DNA of 30,404 nucleotides. It comes from Ignavibacteria bacterium UBA2373 (GTDB lineage Bacteria > Bacteroidota > Ignavibacteria > Kapaibacteriales > UBA961). The notes beneath the pieces are model-generated. The model ran no database searches, was not told the origin of the DNA, and was given only the letters and a program-made list of their open reading frames with translations. The translations under genes and the position numbers were made by a program. The DNA lies in the NCBI GenBank assembly GCA_002344005.1, contig DDTD01000063.1:4394-34797 (forward strand). The letters are read 5' to 3'. This document shows, piece after piece, positions 17,671-25,605 of this stretch (position 1 is the first letter of the stretch; each line of letters opens with the position of its first letter).

Positions 17671-18804
17671 ATGATGAAACGATTAACTCTCGGCATCTTA
17701 CTCGTATTTTTCTGTGTACTCTTGCCTGTGTCTGCACAGAAATCTTTGCAGAAAAGCGATTGTTATGAATGTGCACTCCCCAAAGCACCCGGACAAAAGC
17801 AGAATTTTGCTGATGTTGTACTCCGAAAGGGTACTATTTTCTATAATGTCACTTCTGTCAAGAGGGAAGTAAATCAACGATATTCTCAAGTGATGCAGTT
17901 TGTGCGAATACGTTATCTGCGCGATTCCCTGTGTGCGGACACACTACTCAATATTTATGACATCAAGGAATTAAGAATATCCGGTTTAGGTCCTAATGGT
18001 GGTACTTTGGCAACCCCTATATATCCGGCACGTGAGTTTTATTATACCAAAGAACCTTTGCCTTTGCCGACAAGTTTTTTTGAACTCACACCTGTGATTA
18101 CCTTTTCAGGATCAGATAAATCTCAACGTTCGATTGGCTATGGCGTACCTGCTTTTGGCGGGGAAGCTCTTTTGGCTCCATTTGGTTCATTGCTTGGCGA
18201 ACGACTGTCATTAGGAATTGGAGGAGGTATATTCTTTGATGCTGATCGCCACCGATTTCCTGTCTTTGGTCATCTTCGATTTAATTTCAAAGGTACAACA
18301 AAGCTGTCTCAATCTATAACACTACTGCCGTCTCCTTGCAAGTTTAGATTGCGCGATACCAACAATAAAGTATTTTTTTCTTTTGAACCGGCTTCCAAAG
18401 TTCCCTTCTCCGGCGATTATATAGAGAAAAATGGTTTTGAAACTTTGGATTCAACGGTATTTATCGGTTATCAATCAATATATGAATCTTCAGATTTTCG
18501 ACCATTCCTATTTATTGAAGGTGGTCCAATTTTTAATGGTAATTTCGAGGGCGCAGGTGCTAATCCCTCTGTTAATTCCGGAGATTATTCACAATATTTT
18601 ATTGGAGCAGGAGCGGGAGCACCATTACCCTTCGCTGATTTTATTACAGTCAGTATCGGCTATCGCTATATGCGTTTACATGTTCGTACACCATGTCCTA
18701 GTTGCCCGCCAACACAAAGTGGAGACCCTAATAGTTTCTTTTTTTTAAACACAAATACAACACATAATGCTATCTTCAAACTCGGATGGCGTTTGCAATG
18801 GTAA
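17671..18804 (+). CDS. Predicted outer-membrane beta-barrel protein, first gene of envelope operon
   Basis: A 377-residue protein with a clear signal peptide (1-22, MMKRLTLGILLVFFC then VSA-QK). The mature N-terminal part (about 25-130) is periplasmic-looking and carries ECALPKAPG. From about residue 145 there are alternating Gly/aromatic strands (LSLGIGGGIFF, VFGHLRFNFKG, FRPFLFIEGGPIF, YFIGAGAGAP, VSIGYRYMRL) ending FKLGWRLQW, as expected for a barrel with an aromatic last residue. A CPSCPP motif lies in a loop near the end. I cannot assign it to a named family. The start at 17671 or 17674 (ATGATG) is equivalent. It is followed 14 bases later by the lipoprotein gene, so the two are probably co-transcribed. 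Confidence 0.75.
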   Translation: MMKRLTLGILLVFFCVLLPVSAQKSLQKSDCYECALPKAPGQKQNFADVVLRKGTIFYNVTSVKREVNQRYSQVMQFVRIRYLRDSLCADTLLNIYDIKELRISGLGPNGGTLATPIYPAREFYYTKEPLPLPTSFFELTPVITFSGSDKSQRSIGYGVPAFGGEALLAPFGSLLGERLSLGIGGGIFFDADRHRFPVFGHLRFNFKGTTKLSQSITLLPSPCKFRLRDTNNKVFFSFEPASKVPFSGDYIEKNGFETLDSTVFIGYQSIYESSDFRPFLFIEGGPIFNGNFEGAGANPSVNSGDYSQYFIGAGAGAPLPFADFITVSIGYRYMRLHVRTPCPSCPPTQSGDPNSFFFLNTNTTHNAIFKLGWRLQW

Positions 18805-18818
18805 ATACGGAGAAAAAT

Positions 18819-20996
18819 ATGAAAATACATCTATGGTCAAAATTTCTGTTTTCCTTAGTATCTGTAGCACTTATGTTATTGTGTAATAGCTGTCAAAATG
18901 CTACGGAACCAACAAATATTGTTGTGAACGATGGAGCGGATGTAACGGTAACAGTAAAAAATCAAGCCAATAAAAATATTAATGTTACTGTTTTGTGGAA
19001 ATTGTTGATTGGTAAGAATTCTTCTACTGAATTTCAGACTTTACGACAAATTCAAAATGGAACATTTCGTGAAGTTTTACCATTAAATTTAACGGATACG
19101 CCTGCCGAGCAAGTACGCTTTGTGTTTCTGACACGTTATAATGGACCTGATGTTGCAACGTATGCGGGTAGTTTACCCTTTAATGGAAATTCTCGCTTCG
19201 ATACTGTTATTGCATGTGGTTTACTGCAAAAAGAAATAATATTAATGCAACAGACTCAACCGATTTGTTGTAGGACAATATTACCTCCGCAAAATTTTGA
19301 GTTGTTAATTAATAGTCCTCTTTTTTCAGCAGATACAACCTATAGCAGCATAGTAAATATTAATGCACAAAGTCCATGTGACGGACCAATGACAGTGCAA
19401 GCTCCAACAATAACACCGACAGATAGCAAATTTGAGACAAAAGCAAAAATTAATTCTCCAACGGGTTCTCAAATTGTCAATTTGCCATTCACCTTTACTC
19501 CGTCAATTGGTTCATCTGTGCAATGGATTATTATTTACAAAGATCCACCGACGACGGTCAATGCTCTTTCATCTCACAATGTGGATTTTACGATTTCATC
19601 AAATACAGATCCACAATGCATTAGCGGCAGCGGAAATATTGAAAGAAAAACAATAGTGACCTCAAATTGTGATTGCCCTTTTTCACGTGATACAACGGTG
19701 GTGTATCCTCAACCAACACTACCAAGAGATGAAGTATGTATTAACACCGCTCCAAAAAGAGTAACAATACCAATACCTGTCATTAGTAATACTTCCCAAG
19801 ATAATTGTCGTTTGCTTATAACATTGCGTCAAAAAAACGGTCATCAAGGAATTTCAATTCTTGGATTTAATGGTGGGATTGAATTGTTTAATGGTGTTGA
19901 AGTACCAAAAGGACAATCTGTGGATTCATTATCTATTGCTGTGCAAACAAACGTTGCGGGACTCATTGATGGTGAACTTATTTATGATATTCAAGTCATT
20001 AATGAAGATAATACAATAAAGCAGTGTAATACAATGACAATTCAGTACAGAGGAGTGGGCAGCACCGGATTATGTTCTATCCTTCCTTCCTCTTCATTAT
20101 TTATTAATGGCAATGTTAATAATATTGCTGAAATAATTACATGCGTCAATTTCACTTCCGAAGGTAAAACTCTGATTATAGAAAACACAAGTATATGTCC
20201 ATTAGATCTGACGCTTACATTCAGTAATGCACGTTCAGGATTATTTGGTGCATACATTAAAGATTCTGCCGGTAATTTCAATGATGTTTCTGATTCTCGA
20301 TTTACTATAAAACCCAAATCAAGACAAATATTCTATATTCGTTTTTTTCCTGAAAATTCTGATGTATATCCTTCCGGTTCATGTTCCGGTGTGCAACCTA
20401 TTATTGATTTTACAGGAACTCTGACGATTAATGGATGTACACCGCAAAGTATAATACTCAGAGGTAAAGCCGATTTAGATTGTTACTCCAAATTTAGCAA
20501 TAGTATATATCAACACGGTCAATTAGATGGCTCAACAAAACAATTTCAAAATGTTTTGCTTATCTCTACAAATGGAGAAAGCATTACCCAAGCTGATAAA
20601 CCGAAAGACTCATCAGCATTATTTGTTGACCGTTTTTCTATAACGGGAACTGCGCCGAACGGTACGGTAAACAGTGCAGATATAAGTACGGGCATACCGA
20701 CAGGATTTTTGAAATTTTGGAAAGCACAAACCGGTACAAATGCTGAAGATGATATATGTGGATTGCTAGAAAATATCATGTGCGATCCATCAAATCAGAA
20801 TCAAATAAATAATGCTTCCACTTGGCCATCAACAATGAATGTTAATGTCAATGATGTCATAATTTTCCAATATGAGACAGGATCAGGAATAGAATATTTC
20901 GGCATATTTTGGATTAAAAAATTAACATGGAGTTCCGGGTTTCCGAATGCCAAACCACAAGTTGAATATACTCTTTGCTATCCATTTAAGAGGTAA
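18819..20996 (+). CDS. Large Cys-containing lipoprotein with ASH/choice-of-anchor-D-like domains
   Basis: A 725-residue protein with a lipoprotein-type signal (MKIHLWSKFLFSLVSVAL, then LLCNSC; Cys25 is the likely lipidated residue, Cys22 the alternative). The body is beta-rich with many scattered Cys. Repeated phrases such as LPFTFTPSIGSSVQW (222-236) and later FTIKPKSRQIFYIRFFPE resemble ASH/choice-of-anchor-D sandwiches, where a mean-deviation strand is followed by a FxP motif. The C-terminal ~130 residues (from LFVDRFSITG to TLCYPFKR) form a separate domain that I do not recognise. I chose ATG 18819, with CGGAG six bases upstream, over the in-frame ATG at 18786, which would overlap the preceding gene. 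It is probably held on the membrane by its lipid and works with the two neighbouring gene products. Confidence 0.75.
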   Translation: MKIHLWSKFLFSLVSVALMLLCNSCQNATEPTNIVVNDGADVTVTVKNQANKNINVTVLWKLLIGKNSSTEFQTLRQIQNGTFREVLPLNLTDTPAEQVRFVFLTRYNGPDVATYAGSLPFNGNSRFDTVIACGLLQKEIILMQQTQPICCRTILPPQNFELLINSPLFSADTTYSSIVNINAQSPCDGPMTVQAPTITPTDSKFETKAKINSPTGSQIVNLPFTFTPSIGSSVQWIIIYKDPPTTVNALSSHNVDFTISSNTDPQCISGSGNIERKTIVTSNCDCPFSRDTTVVYPQPTLPRDEVCINTAPKRVTIPIPVISNTSQDNCRLLITLRQKNGHQGISILGFNGGIELFNGVEVPKGQSVDSLSIAVQTNVAGLIDGELIYDIQVINEDNTIKQCNTMTIQYRGVGSTGLCSILPSSSLFINGNVNNIAEIITCVNFTSEGKTLIIENTSICPLDLTLTFSNARSGLFGAYIKDSAGNFNDVSDSRFTIKPKSRQIFYIRFFPENSDVYPSGSCSGVQPIIDFTGTLTINGCTPQSIILRGKADLDCYSKFSNSIYQHGQLDGSTKQFQNVLLISTNGESITQADKPKDSSALFVDRFSITGTAPNGTVNSADISTGIPTGFLKFWKAQTGTNAEDDICGLLENIMCDPSNQNQINNASTWPSTMNVNVNDVIIFQYETGSGIEYFGIFWIKKLTWSSGFPNAKPQVEYTLCYPFKR

Positions 20997-21002
20997 ATTA
21001 TA

Positions 21003-23912
21003 ATGAAAATAATATTTTTTTTCTGCATGTGTATTTGTTTACCATTGAGTACTATTGCGCAAGTTCAACAATACAAAGAATTATGTACGCCGAATGATGA
21101 TTATGCAACTTCATTTAGGACCGTAAAAAATGGTGTGGAAATATGGTTAAACACCTCTGACGGTATGAAAAATAGCCGGTCAAGACGCTTAATTAAAGTA
21201 CAATGCAATAATTCTACTTTATTGAATGGTAATGTCTTGCCCGAACCAATAAATCAACGTGAAGAAAACAGTCATCGAGTATATTTGGATGGTAGCCCGA
21301 CATTTGCATACTGTGATACGACTTATGGAATATTCGTTTCTAATCGCTCGCACAATGGTGCCGATATGGACAATGATTTATATGAAATGACTTTAGTGGA
21401 AAATCAATGGAAAGTCCGGCGAATTGATGAATTAAATAGTCTCTATTGGGATGATTCTCCTTGTTTATCAAAAGATGGAAATATTTTATTTTTTGCCACA
21501 ACACGTGATAATCCCAATACAGGATTGACAAATATATATTATTCCATTCGTACAAATGCGGGTTGGAGTACACCACAACCCTTGTCTGATGTGAATACAT
21601 TGTATTACAAGGAAGAAGCACCTTTTTTAGGCAGTGACGGTTATTTATATTTCAGTACAAATCGTGATGGCGATCTTGATATTTACCGTATTAGGATTGA
21701 TCCATTAACCGCACGAACATATCCGCCGGAAATGCCTGTTCCATTTGAAGGAGTAAATCAAAAAGGATCGGATGAAGCATTACCAACACTTTCTGCGGGA
21801 GGAAGCTGGTTGCTTTTTTCCTCAAATCGCACTACCGAAAGTAAGAAATCTCGTGACTATGATATATGGATGAGCAAAATTCATGAAGGGAATGATACTA
21901 TTCCTATTCGAGCTATCACCCGTACAAGAACATTTAATACCGCATTTGAAGAGTGGGAAGATATTATGCTTCCATGTGCAACTGAACTTATTGTCACCGA
22001 TAAAAATACGGGATTTAAAAAAATATTCGCACTTGATAAAGAAGGGGGAGCTTTGCTGACAATGCCAAGAGCTACAGATAATACCCCTTGCAATGATTAT
22101 CGCTATCGTGAATTGATTGTAACGGTAAAACCGCCAATCGTGACCAATAAAGAATTTATTGCTGAAACTGATACTTTGCTTATTGATGTATTGGCGCAAA
22201 AAAATTATAATCACACGCTGTATGTATGGGATAAATCTATCCCCGAAGATCGCGAATGTGTGCAGAATTTTCCTGTGACTGAAGTACAGTTTTTTTTAAC
22301 ATGCTATTGGTGTCCGACAACATTACAATATAGTTCTTATCTACCATGCCAATCAGTATTTAAAGATTCACTTTGTACAACTGTGGACTATCAAATACCC
22401 GAAAAAAAATGTGATAATGGCGATATATATTCATATACATTAGATTTTATACCGCCTAAAGTGTCTGCATATCGTAATACGGGATTATGTATTCCGGGCA
22501 GTGAATTGGCGAATCATCAACAGAAAATTTTATGGGCAAACAGAGTAGATACAGCTGTTGAAACGTTTATTGCAAATATGAAATCTGCTCTCCAAAGACC
22601 TTGTGTACAAAAGGCGATAAGCAAAGGTCAAAAAGTAAATGTGGAAGTCATTGGTTGGACAGACCCTCGTGGTATAGATCCGGCTTGTCTTTATACAGGT
22701 GAAGAGATAAATTTTGCAAAAACATTTATTCGATTGCATAATTTGGAGAAAAAAAAGCACTATTTACCTAATGGTATTCTTAAATCGAATACACGTTTTA
22801 GAAATTCAGGTGAAGAGGGCAATGAATTATTAAGTGATGTGCGTGCATATTATACTGCATTACTCCTTGATTCTTTATGGACAGAGTATGTGCCTGATTA
22901 TAGATTGCTTAAATCTATGAACCCACCATTGTTGGAAGTTACTGCAATGGGAAAAGGTATAAAAAGAGGACAAAAGGGTTATGAATTTAAACGTTCAGCA
23001 AATGTCATAGTCAGAACTCCCGGCGAAGTTGAAAAACTTGACCCATATAAAGAGATTTCCGGACGTTTTGTTTCGCTAACAGGAATGCCGTGCGCAGTAT
23101 TGTATAATAGAACTATTGCATCACCGGTCAGTTCCCATTCGATTCCAGCTCAGAATTTTAATACAAATACTCAATCTAATGTACAAAAACATATATCTTT
23201 TCCATCGTCACATCCTGCCGCAACTCCGAAGCCGATAGTTTCAGCGGCATCTCATCCCGTCAATTCGGAAAATAATAAAACAGTAATAATTGCTTCACCT
23301 GATCGTGGCACCAGTACTTGTTTTACGGTATTGCTTGGTATTTTTGACAATGAGGAAAGTGCTCGAAAATTAATTGATTTCCTTGACAATCCCAAGTATC
23401 TGTATAAATCTTCTATTGCTGTATATTTTTCACCTAATGGAAAAAAAGAATATCGTGTCATAAGTAATTGTTTTACCTCAGAATCATCAGCCCAAACAGG
23501 GTTGTTAACTGCTAAAGATATTCTTCAAAAAAATAATATAACCTTCAGACCAAGAGTGTTATATTCGGCTGACCAAGATATAGTGAGCGACCAAGACACT
23601 GTCCGCATTCACTTATTATGTGACAATAATGCAGTTGATTTTTGCAAAACTATCCAAAATTTTTATGAAAAAAATACACATTACGTTTTTTATCAAAGAA
23701 GTAATGAATCATTAGCTTTGGCTATGTATATGCAAAAAACAACAACCGTCTATTATTATTCGGAGCAAACAAAACAAACGGCATCGGATATTGCGCAACT
23801 TATTGAAGCATTAACAGGTATGAAATGTAAGACTATGCGTGAAACACTCTCTCAAAAGTCAAGCCGTCCCGATGATGCTGTCAATCATATTACTGTGTTT
23901 GTCACCAAGTGA
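21003..23912 (+). CDS. PD40 propeller / OmpA-like / SPOR-like envelope protein
   Basis: A 969-residue exported protein; signal peptide 1-19 (MKIIFFFCMCICLPLSTIA). Order of parts: WD40-like PD40 repeats (about 95-290), with DSPCLSKDGNILFFATTRD, EAPFLGSDGYLYFSTNRDG and SAGGSWLLFSSNR; a Cys-rich beta stretch (about 360-475); a degenerate OmpA-type peptidoglycan-binding domain (about 505-672) seen from VIGWTDPRG (549-557, cf. GHTDxxG), LSDVRAYYTALLL (610-622) and RSANVIV; a Ser/Pro-rich linker (about 705-765); a SPOR-like domain (about 772-852, CFTVLLGIFDNEESARK ... YRVISNCF); and a final alpha/beta piece (865-945). The PD40-plus-OmpA combination recalls T9SS component PorE, but the TPR is absent and the SPOR-like tail is extra. 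AGAGG lies nine bases before the ATG, six bases after the lipoprotein stop. Confidence 0.78.
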   Translation: MKIIFFFCMCICLPLSTIAQVQQYKELCTPNDDYATSFRTVKNGVEIWLNTSDGMKNSRSRRLIKVQCNNSTLLNGNVLPEPINQREENSHRVYLDGSPTFAYCDTTYGIFVSNRSHNGADMDNDLYEMTLVENQWKVRRIDELNSLYWDDSPCLSKDGNILFFATTRDNPNTGLTNIYYSIRTNAGWSTPQPLSDVNTLYYKEEAPFLGSDGYLYFSTNRDGDLDIYRIRIDPLTARTYPPEMPVPFEGVNQKGSDEALPTLSAGGSWLLFSSNRTTESKKSRDYDIWMSKIHEGNDTIPIRAITRTRTFNTAFEEWEDIMLPCATELIVTDKNTGFKKIFALDKEGGALLTMPRATDNTPCNDYRYRELIVTVKPPIVTNKEFIAETDTLLIDVLAQKNYNHTLYVWDKSIPEDRECVQNFPVTEVQFFLTCYWCPTTLQYSSYLPCQSVFKDSLCTTVDYQIPEKKCDNGDIYSYTLDFIPPKVSAYRNTGLCIPGSELANHQQKILWANRVDTAVETFIANMKSALQRPCVQKAISKGQKVNVEVIGWTDPRGIDPACLYTGEEINFAKTFIRLHNLEKKKHYLPNGILKSNTRFRNSGEEGNELLSDVRAYYTALLLDSLWTEYVPDYRLLKSMNPPLLEVTAMGKGIKRGQKGYEFKRSANVIVRTPGEVEKLDPYKEISGRFVSLTGMPCAVLYNRTIASPVSSHSIPAQNFNTNTQSNVQKHISFPSSHPAATPKPIVSAASHPVNSENNKTVIIASPDRGTSTCFTVLLGIFDNEESARKLIDFLDNPKYLYKSSIAVYFSPNGKKEYRVISNCFTSESSAQTGLLTAKDILQKNNITFRPRVLYSADQDIVSDQDTVRIHLLCDNNAVDFCKTIQNFYEKNTHYVFYQRSNESLALAMYMQKTTTVYYYSEQTKQTASDIAQLIEALTGMKCKTMRETLSQKSSRPDDAVNHITVFVTK

Positions 23913-23933
23913 TAGTGTTAGGAAGGGATACAT

Positions 23934-23970
23934 AATTAAATCTATTGTAAGGATTTACAAGAATTTAATT
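23934..23970 (+). other. Long imperfect hairpin after the envelope operon
   Basis: Outer arms AATTAAAT and ATTTAATT and inner arms TTGTAA and TTACAA close a four-base loop, starting 21 bases after the stop of the PD40 gene. There is no T-tract after it, so it may mark a 3' end or protect the message rather than act as a classic terminator. Confidence 0.4.
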
Positions 23971-24117
23971 GCACAAAATACTAAAACCATGCTCTTTGGG
24001 TGTATGTCGTCATATAAAATCGTCTTTCGCAGAATGAGATGATTTCGGAGGGGGATAGTACAGTTCTTTAACTTATGGTGCATAGACCGTGAAGCACAGT
24101 GTTTCGACATTTTTTTG

Positions 24118-24125
24118 TACTTTTG
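24118..24125 (+). promoter_or_regulatory. Possible -7 element (TAnnTTTG type) before the second barrel gene
   Basis: TACTTTTG matches TAnnTTTG about 98 bases upstream of ATG 24223. No proper TTG is seen upstream, so support is weak. Confidence 0.25.
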
Positions 24126-24222
24126 AAACGTTCATAGTAGTGTAAAATTCGGAATCATCGTTCAAGAAACAGACTCTGTATTTTCTTATGGACATTTTTT
24201 TGAACAATGTAAATTCTATGTG

Positions 24223-25074
24223 ATGCGAGCTTTACTCTATTGTTGTTTGTCTATTATTATTGCACTTTTTTGCATGCAAAATCCACTTTTTGCATCATCA
24301 ACGACATTCAAATTGAAGTGCCATTTTAATTGGGATACAATTATGCCAATTGAAAAAAAAGTTGAGATTGTTGTAAAACTTATACGAAAAAATGAATCAA
24401 AACCACTATGGGAAAAAAAATATTCAGTAAAGTTGGTTGGGGAGTGGGAAGAAGTATTTTACGTGTCAATGAATGTGCGTCGTGATGATTTTCCGCGGAA
24501 ATTTTTTGCCGATGATTCCTTAGTTATCCTTCATGAAAATCGGGTACTGCATACCTATCCGGCTACACGCCTTGTGGCTCATAATGATCATTTTCCATTG
24601 TCAGTGGGTTATTCTGCACTTAATTTTAATAACTCTGATGATGTGAACAGCGGTGTATCAATAGGATTTGGTGGAATTTTACATCCAATGTCCCGAGATG
24701 AGTATGACTCAACCGTATGGCATAAGGACAATTTTATAGCCGGTCTAAATGGCTCTTTCCAATACTTCAGCGATGACCGTGTGCAGCAATTTTATATGTT
24801 TAGATTAGATATCCTTGTCGGTTATTCATTGAAATCATGGTCTGTTTATGCAGGTACTTCATTCCCGTCAACATTTATACTCAAAGAACGTCCAGAATTT
24901 AACTATGCTTATACTGTTGGAGCCAAATACAATATCTCAGAAAAATATTTCATTAAAGGAGATCTGTTTTTTAATAAGGATCGTTTTCCGGTAACACGCA
25001 GAACAGTTGGTTCGACACTCTTTATTCCATTTTTCTCCACATCATTTACAGTAAGTATCGGGATTGATATATAG
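24223..25074 (+). CDS. Predicted outer-membrane beta-barrel protein
   Basis: A 283-residue protein with a signal peptide (about 1-24, MRALLYCCLSIIIALFCM ... LFA-SS). Residues ~27-115 form a soluble beta domain (FKLKCHFNW, VEIVVKLIRK, WEEVFYVSMNVRRDD). From ~125 on there are barrel-like strands (FPLSVGYSALNF, VSIGFGGIL, FIAGLNGSFQYF, LDILVGYSLKSWSVYAG, YTVGAKYNI, YFIKGDLFF) ending FTVSIGIDI. No family is recognised. A GTG three bases earlier (24220) is also in frame, but ATG 24223 is preferred. No ribosome site is evident. It lies 310 bases after the envelope operon and could belong to the same function, but is separately transcribed if the upstream -7 element is real. Confidence 0.7.
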   Translation: MRALLYCCLSIIIALFCMQNPLFASSTTFKLKCHFNWDTIMPIEKKVEIVVKLIRKNESKPLWEKKYSVKLVGEWEEVFYVSMNVRRDDFPRKFFADDSLVILHENRVLHTYPATRLVAHNDHFPLSVGYSALNFNNSDDVNSGVSIGFGGILHPMSRDEYDSTVWHKDNFIAGLNGSFQYFSDDRVQQFYMFRLDILVGYSLKSWSVYAGTSFPSTFILKERPEFNYAYTVGAKYNISEKYFIKGDLFFNKDRFPVTRRTVGSTLFIPFFSTSFTVSIGIDI

Positions 25075-25090
25075 TGGTTTTCTTGATTAG

Positions 25091-25203
25091 ACAAAAAAAA
25101 ACCGTAAGGGTGGAGCTCCTTACGGTTTCCTTGTATTCACTTGTGAGAGGTGAAATCCAAGGGCTTATCTGCTACGTTGATTTATTTAGTTTATAATCGA
25201 AGG
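25091..25203 (-). ncRNA. Candidate minus-strand small RNA
   Basis: On the minus strand a TAnnTTTG element (TAATTTTG, 25211-25204) is followed within ~105 bases by two hairpins. The first is nested (arms CCTTG/CAAGG at 25162-25158 and 25133-25129, inner TTCAC/GTGAA). The second is a strong GC-containing hairpin (25128-25099) running into a T-tract on that strand. There is no minus-strand gene nearby to explain the terminator. The start site and existence of the RNA are inferred; no -33 element is visible. Confidence 0.35.
25099..25128 (-). terminator. Strong hairpin terminator, best on minus strand, possibly bidirectional
   Basis: Perfect 11-base arms AAACCGTAAGG (25099-25109) and CCTTACGGTTT (25118-25128) around an 8-base loop. 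On the minus strand it runs into a long T-tract (A-run 25093-25101 on plus). On the plus strand only TTT follows, yet it sits 24 bases after the stop of the barrel gene and may serve both directions. Confidence 0.75.
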
Positions 25204-25211
25204 CAAAATTA
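25204..25211 (-). promoter_or_regulatory. Possible -7 element on the minus strand
   Basis: The minus strand reads TAATTTTG (TAnnTTTG). It is the only promoter-like sign for the candidate small RNA; no TTG lies at the expected distance. Confidence 0.22.
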
Positions 25212-25605
25212 CAATGATTGCCCGTTAATCGTTTGTTAAATGATTGTAACATGCCGTTAAAATATCCTCATCTTCCATAGTGCTTCTATGGCGTGCAGCT
25301 ACGCTTTTATCTATCATTATGTTTCACTCACCGATATATACATTGTGTTTTCCCTCGTCATCGCACCAAGCAATTCTATTCGATTGCGGTGTTCATGGAG
25401 CAAAAGTTTGCATAAACAATAAAAAGTCATTAGTTTGCGTCACAAAATGGCGAAAGTATATGTTGCCGAACCATCATGCAGATATGGTATCATTGCTTCG
25501 ATCCCAATGCAAACATTTCCGCAGAGAAGTTGGACACATTCGCCACAATCACAGACCATATCTTCGGATATCGTTCATTCATGCACATTTATCTATATAT
25601 ACAGT

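Larger units (their letters stand above)
23913..24222. other. Intergenic region between envelope operon and second barrel gene
   Basis: No gene. It holds the long hairpin at 23934-23970 and a TAnnTTTG element (24118-24125). Nothing else stands out. Confidence 0.45.
25075..25605. other. Intergenic region upstream of clpC
   Basis: Over 500 bases without a convincing protein gene. It contains the bidirectional hairpin terminator (25099-25128), a possible minus-strand small RNA (about 25091-25203), and direct repeats of AATGATTG (25213-25220 and 25239-25246), each followed by a CCGTTAA block, which might be operators. The reading frames that run through 25280-25605 (one in the clpC frame) look like chance: they have no ribosome site and odd composition. 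Confidence 0.5.
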
